From NCBI RefSeq assembly GCF_026340975.1, contig NZ_JAPEOS010000001.1:3567001-3631000 (forward strand): a stretch of 64,000 nucleotides of DNA. Reading direction: 5' to 3'. Both the position numbers and the translations under genes were made by a program. The first letter of the stretch is position 1. Every line of letters begins with the position of its first letter. The notes beneath the pieces are model-generated. The model was given only the letters and a program-made list of their open reading frames with translations. It was not told the origin of the DNA and did no database searches. Source of the stretch: Streptomyces sp. NBC_01214. GTDB taxonomy: Bacteria; Actinomycetota; Actinomycetes; Streptomycetales; Streptomycetaceae. Below are positions 36,596-45,420 of this stretch, piece after piece.

Positions 36596-36905
36596 GATGG
36601 CTTCCTTTCGGAGGCTGGAGACGCAGGGGAGTGGAGGCTCTCGGAACCCGGTTTGAGTGACCGTCCGTACTGCACTTCAGTCGTGTCGTCCTGGGGAATG
36701 GTGTCGAGCGGCCCGCCGCCGGAGACCTGCTCGCCGGGGGCATGGGCAGGACTGAGCCAGGTATCGCCAGTCTGCTCGACCACCTCGGTGGACAGGATCT
36801 GCGGCGGCTTCCGGTGACCGGTCGGCTCGCGCCTGTTCGCGCTGCGCCGAGGCGAACGAACCGTGCGTGCGGGCTACTACGCCCACTGGCATGAGGCGAC
36901 GGGTG
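36596..36905. other. 310-bp gap between ABC genes and DUF1048 genes
   Basis: No gene that I can support. A separate promoter for the ABC pair could lie here. One plus-strand frame near 36810-36895 (LFALRRGERTVRAGYYAHW) looks like a coding scrap but is broken by a stop and not recognised. Confidence 0.35.
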
Positions 36906-37232
36906 TTACTTCTCGGCCGTACCGGGTTCCCTGCTGATGGACTCCTGGTAGGCGTCCGCGTAGGTGCGTGAGTCCTTGATCAGGTCGTCGCAGAACGCGG
37001 CGACGTCGTTGCCGATGAGTTCCAAGACTCCCTTGCCCGAGGCGACGCCTTCCTCGAAGAAGTCGACGATCCCGGGGAGCAGGGGGCCGTCAGGCAGGTC
37101 GATCGGTCCGACCTTGAACAGGTACTTCTGCATCTCCTTGTAGACGATCTGGTAGTCCGGCGGGAGCGCCTTGACCCGGGCCATGTGCGCCCGCCACTGC
37201 TTCTTGCCCTCGATGATGTCCTGGATGCCCAC
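36906..37232 (-). CDS. DUF1048 family protein (second of two)
   Basis: 108 residues from GTG 37232, one base after the stop of the first DUF1048 gene. Helical, soluble, with the family pattern KALPPDYQIVYKEMQKYLF and LELIGNDVAAFCDDLIKDSRTYAD. DUF1048 genes are usually coupled to PadR regulators; their role is unknown. The two copies in tandem are clearly related (LPxDY, IGNDV/LGDDI, FCDDL/FCTAL). Confidence 0.82.
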   Translation of the reverse strand: MGIQDIIEGKKQWRAHMARVKALPPDYQIVYKEMQKYLFKVGPIDLPDGPLLPGIVDFFEEGVASGKGVLELIGNDVAAFCDDLIKDSRTYADAYQESISREPGTAEK

Positions 37233-37233
37233 G

Positions 37234-37590
37234 TCAGCCTCCCAGCCGGCTCAATTTCCTTGCGACGTTCCTGTTCAACTGCTCGCGCCACCGGTCGCGA
37301 TAGGTTCGGGCCCCTTCGCCGCCGGCCAGTGCCGTGCAGAAGCCTCGGATGTCGTCGCCGAGTACCTCCTGGATGCTCTGCCCGTCCGCCGCTGTTTCTT
37401 CGAGCAGGCCCAGGGCGGCGTCGAGGATCGGCATCAGGTTGCGGCCGGTGAAGTCCCCGTGGGGGAAGAGGCCGCCCTTGATCTGTTCCCACGCCGCCCG
37501 GTAGTCGTCTGGCAGGGCCTTGGCCCGGGCTTCGAACGCCTTCCATTCCCTGGTGAGATCGCTGCCTGTGATGGTCTCCCAGAAGTTCAT
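37234..37590 (-). CDS. DUF1048 family protein (first of two)
   Basis: 118 residues, ATG 37590 overlapping the PadR stop (ATGA). It shares with its neighbour KALPDDYRAAWEQIKGGLF and VLGDDIRGFCTALAG, and has a basic C-terminal extension (RWREQLNRNVARKLSRL). Its coupling to padR and to the second copy indicates joint production with the regulator. Confidence 0.83.
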   Translation of the reverse strand: MNFWETITGSDLTREWKAFEARAKALPDDYRAAWEQIKGGLFPHGDFTGRNLMPILDAALGLLEETAADGQSIQEVLGDDIRGFCTALAGGEGARTYRDRWREQLNRNVARKLSRLGG

Positions 37591-37913
37591 CTCCCGCCCT
37601 CCTTGAGCTTGTCGATGCGTGATGAGACGTATTGCCATTTCGCCCAGAACTTCGCGAGTTCCTCGCGGCCGGCGTCGTTGAGTGCGTAGAACTTGCGTGG
37701 GGGGCCGACCCCGGATGGTCGTTTCGTCACCTGGACGAGTCCGTTCCTCTCCAGTCGCAGCAAGATGGTGTACACCGTCCCCTCGACGACGTCGGCGAAG
37801 CCGAGCTCGTTCAGCTGACGGGTGATGGCGTACCCGTAGGTTTCCTCGCTGCCGATGATCTCGAGCACGCACCCTTCGAGCGTGCCCTTCAGCATCTCCG
37901 TCAGGTCGTCCAT
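37587..37913 (-). CDS. PadR family transcriptional regulator
   Basis: 108 residues with the PadR winged helix: GTLEGCVLEIIGSEETYGYAI, the recognition helix region and VEGTVYTILLRLERNGLVQ, then the wing with PPRKFYALNDAGREEL. PadR proteins repress adjacent genes, often exporters, and release DNA on binding a ligand. Here the regulator is the first gene of a unit with two DUF1048 genes and, after a 310-bp gap, a DrrAB-like exporter. A perfect palindrome 26 bp upstream is a likely operator. Confidence 0.92.
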   Translation of the reverse strand: MDDLTEMLKGTLEGCVLEIIGSEETYGYAITRQLNELGFADVVEGTVYTILLRLERNGLVQVTKRPSGVGPPRKFYALNDAGREELAKFWAKWQYVSSRIDKLKEGGR

Positions 37914-37938
37914 CGCAAGTCTTCCTCCTCGGCGTCAC

Positions 37939-37956
37939 CGGTACTACGTAGTACCG
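37939..37956. promoter_or_regulatory. Perfect 18-bp palindrome, probable PadR operator
   Basis: CGGTACTACGTAGTACCG is its own reverse complement and lies 26 bp before the padR start. A related half (ATACGGTAT) follows at about 37966-37974. Position and symmetry suit autoregulation by the PadR protein. Confidence 0.65.
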
Positions 37957-38084
37957 AGTACAGCTATACGGTATCACCGAGTAGTGGAGGGTGCCAGCGA
38001 TCGGCGAGTCGCGTTCACGGGTGCCTGGGGCGCAGCCGACTGTGTCGGGATGCGCGTCGCGCGGGTCGCTCCAGGGTGCTTACG

Positions 38085-38816
38085 TCATGCGTTCAGTTGG
38101 GCGCGGATGAGCGAGTCGAGTCGTTCCCATGCCGGGGATGAGGCGTTGACCGTGCCCTGGATGAGGGCGGGGATCTCGGAGTCTGCATCCAGGCCGGGAA
38201 GCTCGTTGGACCCGTAGCGCTCCCGGTTGGCCTCGGCGATGCGGCGGGCGAGGTCGTGGAGGCGCGGGTCGTCGGCGTCGAGGTCGTACGCGTGGTCGTA
38301 GGCGAGGAAGAGCTGCCGTAGGGTCGGGTCGGCCAAGATGTCGGCCTGGTCGTGAAACAGGATGGTCGCGCGGTCCGGGTGGGTGGCGAACACGAGGATC
38401 CACAGGTCGCGTTGCAGGTCCAGTCACCTGGATGTGAACCCCCAACGGGCCAGGTCGTCCAGATGGGAGGCGACTTCGTCGGGCAGCGGCAGCAGGCGTC
38501 CGGCGGCGAGCTGGCGCAGGCGGCTCTGTGTTTCCTACAGGCTGCGGATGCGGGCGTCGAGTTCGTCGTCGATCTCGCCCAGCGCCTGCCGGAGTTCCTC
38601 CTCGCCCGCCGCTCTCAGATTGCGAATACGGGCCAGCGGGACACCGGCTTCGGCCAGCGTCCGGATCTTGATCAAAGCGACGGCGTCGTTCGCACCGTAA
38701 CGCCGGTAGCCGGACGCATCGCGGTCGGGCTCGGGGAGCAGCCCCTTGTCGTGGTAGACGCGGACGGTCTTGATTGACACTCCGATGTAGCCGGCCAACT
38801 GCCCGATGGTGATCAC
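38085..38816 (-). pseudogene. MerR family regulator interrupted by two in-frame stops
   Basis: From GTG 38816 the frame encodes a MerR-type helix-turn-helix (ITIGQLAGYIGVSIKTVRVYHDKGLLPEPDR begins it, in two blocks) and the linker IRTLAEAGVPLARI. Then comes TAG at 38535-38537. The same frame continues with RLRQLAAGRLLPLPDEVASHL to a TGA at 38424-38426 and again with WILVFATHPDRATILF to the natural stop at 38085. No shift of frame is needed to recover a full MerR protein of about 243 residues. Either a recent pseudogene or one read through at two stops; the first is far more likely. Confidence 0.8.
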
Positions 38817-38870
38817 CTGGCCATCGTCCCACTTGACCTTGCCCCTGGGGCAGGGCTGCAGTATGGCGTC

Positions 38871-39155
38871 ATGGACAACACGAATGTTGATCGGGAGACC
38901 CTCCGCGAGCTGGCCGACGAGGGCAACGAGACCGCACTGGACCGGCTGGCTGATCTCGCGGACGCGGCCGGAGACCTCGCGGAGCTGAGCGACCTGTTGG
39001 ACGAGGGATCCCGACACGCCGGGCTGCTGCTCACGCGACGCGCGGCCGCAGCCGGTGACCTGCGTGAGCTGCAACGGATCTCCGACGCCGGATACGAAGA
39101 GGCCGGAAAGGAGCTGGACCGGCTGCTGCAGGCGCCGGGCGGTCATCAGGGCTGA
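38871..39155 (+). CDS. Small helical-repeat protein
   Basis: 94 acidic residues made of short helical repeats built on RELADEGNETALDRLADLADAAGDLAEL and its shifted copies (LSDLLDEGSRHAG, LQRISDAGYEEAG). Such Sel1/TPR-like solenoids occur in small Streptomyces proteins of unknown function. It is divergent from the MerR pseudogene, 54 bp away, and may have been its target. Confidence 0.7.
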   Translation: MDNTNVDRETLRELADEGNETALDRLADLADAAGDLAELSDLLDEGSRHAGLLLTRRAAAAGDLRELQRISDAGYEEAGKELDRLLQAPGGHQG

Positions 39156-39291
39156 CGATCCGCCCGGCCGCAGCACCTACGCGATCGCAGCTCGGATGGC
39201 TACGCGTCGCGATCGTCCATGACCACTTCTTCCCGCATCTCACCATGAAGACAGGAAGAAGCGCAGGCGGCGAACGTGCCTTGGCGTGGCC

Positions 39292-40626
39292 TTAGACGCC
39301 GATGTCCCGGCTCCGGTAGTCCTGCAGGGTTTCGCGCCGGACAAGGAGCCGGGCAGTGCCCTCGTGGACGGCGACGACGGCGGGGCGGCCGACCAGGTTG
39401 TAGCCGGATGCCATGGACAGCTGGTACGCGCCGGCCACCGGAACGGCGAGCAGGTCGCCGGGGCGGATGTCGCCGGGCAGGTGCACGTCGGTGGCGAGGA
39501 CATCGCCGGCCTCGCAGTGGCGGCCGACGACCATGGTCGTACGGGGTTCGGCGGCCGAGGTGCGGCTGACCAGGCGGGGCGCGTAACGCACCCCGTACAG
39601 GGCGGGCCTAGGGTTGTCGCTCATGCCGCCGTCGACGGCGACGAACACCTTATCGCCGGTGTGCTTGACGGCGAGCACCCGGTACAGGGCGACTCCGGCC
39701 GGCCCGACGACGGCCCGCCCGGGCTCGATGAGGAGCCGTGGGGCGGTCAGCCGGGCAGCAGCGCAGCCTTCGATGAGCTCCGCGCGCAGCCGTCGGGCCA
39801 GCGCGGTGAGGTCCAAGGCGGGTTCTCCGGGCCGGTAGGCGATGCCGTGGCCGCCGCCCATGTCCAGCTCGGGCAGGACGACGCCGTACGCGTCGCGGAT
39901 GCGCGCCATCAGCCCCACCATCCGGCGCAGGGCCACCAGGTAGGGCTTCACCTCAGTGATCTGCGATCCGATGTGACAGTGCAGGCCGGTCAGTTCGAGC
40001 TGCGGCTGGCCGAGGATCCGCTTCACGGCGTGCTGCGCGCCCCCGTCGGTGAGGGACAGGCCGAACTTCTGGTCGTCCGTACCGGTGCGGATCTTGTCGT
40101 GGCCGCCTGCCGAGACTCCCGGCACCACGCGCACCATGACCTTCTGGCGCCCGCCCGGGCCTACGGCGGCCGCGATCCTGGCGATCTCGGACGGACTGTC
40201 GATGACGATCCGGCCCACGCCGAGGCGCAGCGCCGCCTCCAGGTCGCGGGGCGACTTGGCGTTGCCGTGCAGCACGATGCGCTTGGGCGGGAAACCGGAG
40301 GTGACGGCGAGCTCCAGCTCCCCGGCCGAGCACACGTCCAGGCCCAGTCCCTCCTCGTGGACCCACCGCACCATGGCGCGGCACAGGAAGGCTTTGGCGG
40401 CGTACAGCACGTCGGCGTCGGGGAAGGCGTCCCGGTAGGTCCGGCAGCGCCCGCGCACCTCGCCCTCGTCCAGTACGTAGGCCGGTGTGTCGAACCGGTC
40501 GGCGATCTCGGCGAGGGGGACTCCGCCGACGGCTAGGCCGCCGTGCGGGAGTCGGGTGGTGGACGCGGGCCACACGGTCAGCCCACCGGCAGCGGCCGGA
40601 GCATTGGGGAGGTCAGTGATGGTCAT
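39292..40626 (-). CDS. lysA: Diaminopimelate decarboxylase family protein
   Basis: 444 residues of PLP-dependent group IV decarboxylase. It has the PLP Lys in VLYAAKAFL (about 79), LHCHIGSQI, a Gly-rich phosphate-binding GGGHGIAYR, IEPGRAVVG and the substrate Cys region CEAGDVL, where most LysA have CESGD. LysA makes L-lysine from meso-diaminopimelate. The context (a SAV_915 gene 13 bp upstream, pseudogenes around) is not that of a housekeeping lysA-hom-thr locus, so this is probably an additional copy. A related D-amino-acid or ornithine-type decarboxylase cannot be excluded. Confidence 0.87.
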   Translation of the reverse strand: MTITDLPNAPAAAGGLTVWPASTTRLPHGGLAVGGVPLAEIADRFDTPAYVLDEGEVRGRCRTYRDAFPDADVLYAAKAFLCRAMVRWVHEEGLGLDVCSAGELELAVTSGFPPKRIVLHGNAKSPRDLEAALRLGVGRIVIDSPSEIARIAAAVGPGGRQKVMVRVVPGVSAGGHDKIRTGTDDQKFGLSLTDGGAQHAVKRILGQPQLELTGLHCHIGSQITEVKPYLVALRRMVGLMARIRDAYGVVLPELDMGGGHGIAYRPGEPALDLTALARRLRAELIEGCAAARLTAPRLLIEPGRAVVGPAGVALYRVLAVKHTGDKVFVAVDGGMSDNPRPALYGVRYAPRLVSRTSAAEPRTTMVVGRHCEAGDVLATDVHLPGDIRPGDLLAVPVAGAYQLSMASGYNLVGRPAVVAVHEGTARLLVRRETLQDYRSRDIGV

Positions 40627-40639
40627 GGTGGGGTCCCCT

Positions 40640-41005
40640 TCAGACGAGCCGGGTGGCGACGTCGGGACCCTGCGGCGCCGGCGCGGTGACCGAACCGGTC
40701 GCCATCGCCGGCGCGGTGACCGCAGGAGCGGTCAGGGTCGGATCGATCGTTAGTAGCGACGCTCCTACCGGCTCCGCGATTGCACGGAGCGCGGACTCGG
40801 AGAGACGGATCCAGGGCCGGTTGTCCCCGAGGGTGGCGGCCAGCTGCTCCGCACTTGTGAACCCCACGGCGGTACGGGCTCCGAGCGGGGTGCGGAACAG
40901 GCGTACCACCACCTCAGCCCTTCCTGGCAGGACCGGCACGTACAGGGGTCCGGCCGGGACGCGTTCTTCAGGCTCCGGTTCGTCGTCGTACTGGAACAAA
41001 CACAT
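40640..41005 (-). CDS. SAV_915 family protein
   Basis: 121 residues, ATG with GGGAGGG 5 bp upstream. It starts MCLFQYDDEPEPEE and contains PAGPLYVPVLPG, RLFRTPLGARTAVGFTS and PWIRLSESALRAIAEPVG, the pattern of the SAV_915 family of Streptomyces (unknown function). The C-terminus is an Ala/Thr/Pro-rich tail. It is read before lysA with a 13-bp gap, so the pair is probably an operon. Confidence 0.82.
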   Translation of the reverse strand: MCLFQYDDEPEPEERVPAGPLYVPVLPGRAEVVVRLFRTPLGARTAVGFTSAEQLAATLGDNRPWIRLSESALRAIAEPVGASLLTIDPTLTAPAVTAPAMATGSVTAPAPQGPDVATRLV

Positions 41006-41124
41006 GGGGCCCTCCCAGAGGAACCACGAGTGGCAGGTGAGGCCCGGATGCGGGGAGGCAGTCCGGGGCGCGACTCCGAAGCTATCCCCGCTTCCCCGCG
41101 CCGATGGTCACCCCATGACGGGAC

Positions 41125-41153
41125 CTTGACGACGGGCGACCAAGTCCATACGG
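41125..41153 (-). promoter_or_regulatory. CGTCAAG element upstream of SAV_915-lysA
   Basis: The minus strand reads CCGTATGGAC, a spacer, then CGTCGTCAAGG, ending 119 bp before the SAV_915 start. The ten bases CCGTATGGAC and the CGTCAAGG end are both found in the kdp-operon element at 13662-13686, with a longer spacer here. Confidence 0.4.
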
Positions 41154-41253
41154 ATCACTGACGGCCCGAGGCGCAGGCGTCAGGAACCCGCCAAATTGTT
41201 GCTCCTCCGCGTGAGAAGGCCATCAACAACCGCACCGCATCCTCCGTCGTCCC

Positions 41254-41385
41254 GTGGACGCGGTCAGGGCCGAAATCGCCCGGGTCCAGTTCTGCCAGTG
41301 GCTTCGGCATCGCCTGGTCACCCGCAAGAGGCTGCTCGGCGTGATCGATACGGAGTACACCGCCCTGGCGGGCGAAGCCCCGCCG
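41254..41385 (+). pseudogene. Possible malate synthase C-terminal remnant
   Basis: The frame reads DAVRAEIARVQFCQWLRH and VTRKRLLGVIDTEYTAL. This resembles the end of malate synthase A, where DAATAE-ARxQxWQW is followed by VT and a helix with DEE. Nothing else of that enzyme is present. Short and tentative. Confidence 0.35.
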
Positions 41386-41431
41386 CGCCGGTCGCCGAAG
41401 CGCGCGAGATCCCGGAGCGGACGGTCCTCAG

Positions 41432-41955
41432 CCGGTACCCGCCGGCACCGACATGGTCGACGTCGGCGGCGAATCGACCCGTCCCGGCACCCCCAGCGTC
41501 GAAGAGCGCGAGGAACTGGTCGTCCGGGGGCCGGCCGCCGAGGACGTCATGGTGTCCGGCGACACCATGCGCGCCAACATTGCCCGGCAGGCGGCAGAGG
41601 CGGGCGTGGCCCTCGTCAACGAATTCCGCCGCGGCCTGGCCGACCCCGCGGCCATCGCACCGGAGCGGCCCGTGGTCGACCCGGGACTCGGCCTCGCCAA
41701 GGAAGCACAGTCGTGATGGCCGGTGTGGCCGAACTCCGCACCCTTGGCCAACCGGTGCTGATCGGCGGCTCCGCAAACGTTCCTTGGGCACGTCCTCGCG
41801 GACACGGACGCGAACGGAACGCCACCACCGCCCGACCGCCGGGACGCGGCAACAGCCGACCTGTCAGCCATCGCTGCACACCAAGGCGCCGGGCGGCCCG
41901 AGTTCACGACGGACGAGCAACGCCGTGACGCGGTCAGGGTCACCCGCGCGCTCAC
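41432..41955 (+). pseudogene. Frameshifted dihydropteroate synthase (folP) remnant
   Basis: Three frames together give a DHPS-like chain. The first has DMVDVGGESTRPG, VMVSGDTMRANIA and VVDPGLGLAKEA (to a stop at 41716). The second has VAELRTLGQPVLIGGSA. The third has LGHVLADTD, PPPPDRRDAATADLSAIAAHQGA and DAVRVTRAL. The active-site Lys/Arg loop (usually SRKRFLG) is lost at the second shift. It is not functional. The first 20 residues or so of DHPS are also missing. Confidence 0.75.
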
Positions 41956-42320
41956 TCGTCAGGCCTGCGGAGTCCCGAATCCGAGTGGTCTCTGCGCACG
42001 GAATGCCCGGAGCACCGCGCACCGACGCATGCCAGAGCGACGAGGGAGAAGCGCCGACAGATGTCCGGCACAGTCGAGAGCAGGGATGAAGCGGTCGACC
42101 GTGCGTCGGTGGGCCGGCTGGTTGCGAAGGTGGCCAGTGTCTGCTGGTATGCGCGGTGGACCGGCGATCGGGCTGGCCCGTGCACGGCCCGGATCTTCTC
42201 TATGAAGTGGGGTACTGGAGGCAAGTGAAACCTGAAATCACCTGACTTCGGGAGCTGTCGTGAGACCAGGGATCGGCGCCCGACCGGTCTTTTGTGCAGG
42301 TCAGACACCGTGCTCAAACT
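41956..42320. other. 365-bp gap after folP remnant
   Basis: Neither strand has a supported gene. The minus-strand open frame at 41952-42317 has no recognisable domain and lies directly at the 3' end of the aldehyde dehydrogenase gene; I treat it as chance. Confidence 0.4.
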
Positions 42321-43844
<1,524 letters not shown>

Positions 43845-43898
43845 GGTGTCCTCCCCTTGCCGGGCGCCGACCGCCGTCGGACAGCGCTCGGGTCGAGG

Positions 43899-45206
43899 CT
43901 AGGAGCGGGCAGGTTGCGGATACGTTGCACGCCGCCGTCCGCCGGGGCCCGGGCGCGCGCCGAGCTCCCGGTCCAGGGCGTGCACGCGGGCCAGCGCGGC
44001 CGGCCGGCGCTCGGGGGGCAGCGCGGCCGCCAGCGCCCGCCACGCCTGCGGGTCGTCCGCGCCCCACGGGTTGCACACCCAGTCCGTCAGCAGTCCGACA
44101 TCCGCCCGCGCGATCACGGCAGCCCGCGCCTGGTCCTCGATCCGGCGCCGCAGCCGGACGATGCCGGGCGCGGTGGAGCCGGGCAGCAGGGGGCCGGGGT
44201 AGTGGTGGAGGGCCGCGGACACCGCACCGGCGGCCAATTGCCGTGTCAGGACGGTGAAATCCGCGTCCAGCGGACCGGCCGTGCGATACGGGCGCGAAAG
44301 CGGCGCCGACGGCCCCAGCAGGGCGCGCAGCCGGGAGATCTCGGCGCGCAACGTCACCGGTGACACCGACTCGTCCTCGTACAGGGCGATCGCCAACTCC
44401 TCGCCGGACAAGCCCTCGGGATGGTGCGCGAGCAGCGCCATGATCTCACTGTGCCGCCGCCCGAGCCGGAGCTTGCGACCGGCGGTGACCAGCAGTGCCT
44501 CGTCCTGGCCGAGGGCGGCGAGGGTGTCCCCGGCGACCGGCGCATCCGGTTCGAACAGGGTCAACTGGGCTTCCGCCGCCCGGGCCACTGCCCGTACGAA
44601 GCCGAGGGAGTGCGGGTGGGCCAGGCCGTCGCCCCCGGTGATGTCCACCGCGCCCAGGAGCGTGCCCGTCCGGGGGTCCCGCACCGGGGCCGCCGCGCAG
44701 GTCCACGGGTGGACCCGGCGGCTGAAGTGCTCGGCCCGGAAGACCTGCACGGGCTCGCCCGTCGCGACCGCCGTCCCGGGTGCGTTGGTCCCCATCGCCG
44801 ACTCCGCCCAGCGCGCGCCCGGGACGAAGCCGAGGCCCTCGGCCCTCCGTAAGGTTCCCGGTTCGCCCTCCACCCACAGGAGGCTGCCCCGCGCGTCGCA
44901 CACGGCCAGCAGGTGCGCCCCGTGCGCGGCGAACGCCCCCACGAGATCCCGGAACAGCGGCATCACCCGGGCCAGCGGATGCTCCTCGCGGTACGAGCGC
45001 AGCTCCGCCTCCGCGAGCTCCACCCGGGGTGCGCACTCCGGGCTGAGGCGGGCCCGCGCGCACCGCCGCCAGGACCGCGCGATGACCGCCCGGACCGGGC
45101 CCTCGACCCGCCCGTCCCGGGTGAACGCGGCATGGGCCCGCCGTAGTTCGCGCGTGCGCGCAGCCGGATCGGCCCCGCCCGCTAGCGCCACCGACGGATC
45201 GCCCAT
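43899..45206 (-). CDS. GAF-domain transcriptional regulator (AcoR-like, no AAA+ domain)
   Basis: 435 residues. The N-terminal part (about 30-210) resembles the AcoR sensor region with a GAF-like fold: VIARSWRRCARARLSPE, GARWAESAMGTNAPGTA and RRVHPWTCAAAPVRDP. The C-terminal half has a winged-helix-type segment (LRLGRRHSEIMALLAHHPEGLSGEELAIAL) followed by helical domains. The sigma-54 AAA+ domain of true AcoR is absent. It most likely controls the aldehyde dehydrogenase gene that follows. Confidence 0.82.
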   Translation of the reverse strand: MGDPSVALAGGADPAARTRELRRAHAAFTRDGRVEGPVRAVIARSWRRCARARLSPECAPRVELAEAELRSYREEHPLARVMPLFRDLVGAFAAHGAHLLAVCDARGSLLWVEGEPGTLRRAEGLGFVPGARWAESAMGTNAPGTAVATGEPVQVFRAEHFSRRVHPWTCAAAPVRDPRTGTLLGAVDITGGDGLAHPHSLGFVRAVARAAEAQLTLFEPDAPVAGDTLAALGQDEALLVTAGRKLRLGRRHSEIMALLAHHPEGLSGEELAIALYEDESVSPVTLRAEISRLRALLGPSAPLSRPYRTAGPLDADFTVLTRQLAAGAVSAALHHYPGPLLPGSTAPGIVRLRRRIEDQARAAVIARADVGLLTDWVCNPWGADDPQAWRALAAALPPERRPAALARVHALDRELGARPGPGGRRRATYPQPARS

Positions 45207-45246
45207 GTCACCCTCCCGAGGTGCTGCGGTACGGAGCAGCGCAGCT

Positions 45247-45310
45247 GCCGAACTGCCGAACTATCGAACTACCGAGCTGCCGAACTGTCGAACTGCGGAA
45301 TGACCGAGCT
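45247..45310. repeat. Tandem 8-bp repeat, eight units
   Basis: Eight consecutive 8-bp units in perfect register follow the pattern RCCGAACT (for example GCCGAACT, ATCGAACT, ACCGAGCT, GTCGAACT). They lie in the gap upstream of the GAF regulator. Unit-to-unit changes show it is not of very recent origin. It could bind a protein or vary in copy number. Confidence 0.8.
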
Positions 45311-45420
45311 ACGGCGCCACGGAGCTGCGGAGCGTCCCCATCGTCGTCCCGGTACCGGGTCCCGGCAAGCCGTACGTCGGCCAGGGCGCCGGCGGTACGC
45401 GGCCCGCGCGGGCCGAAACC

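Noticed and set aside
36596..36905. Coding scrap in the gap before the DUF1048 genes
   Set aside because: One short frame looks coding but is broken by a stop and matches nothing I recognise, so no gene is claimed.
41952..42317. 121-codon minus-strand frame beside the aldehyde dehydrogenase gene
   Set aside because: Composition is unlike real genes here and no similarity is recognised; it overlaps the folP remnant.
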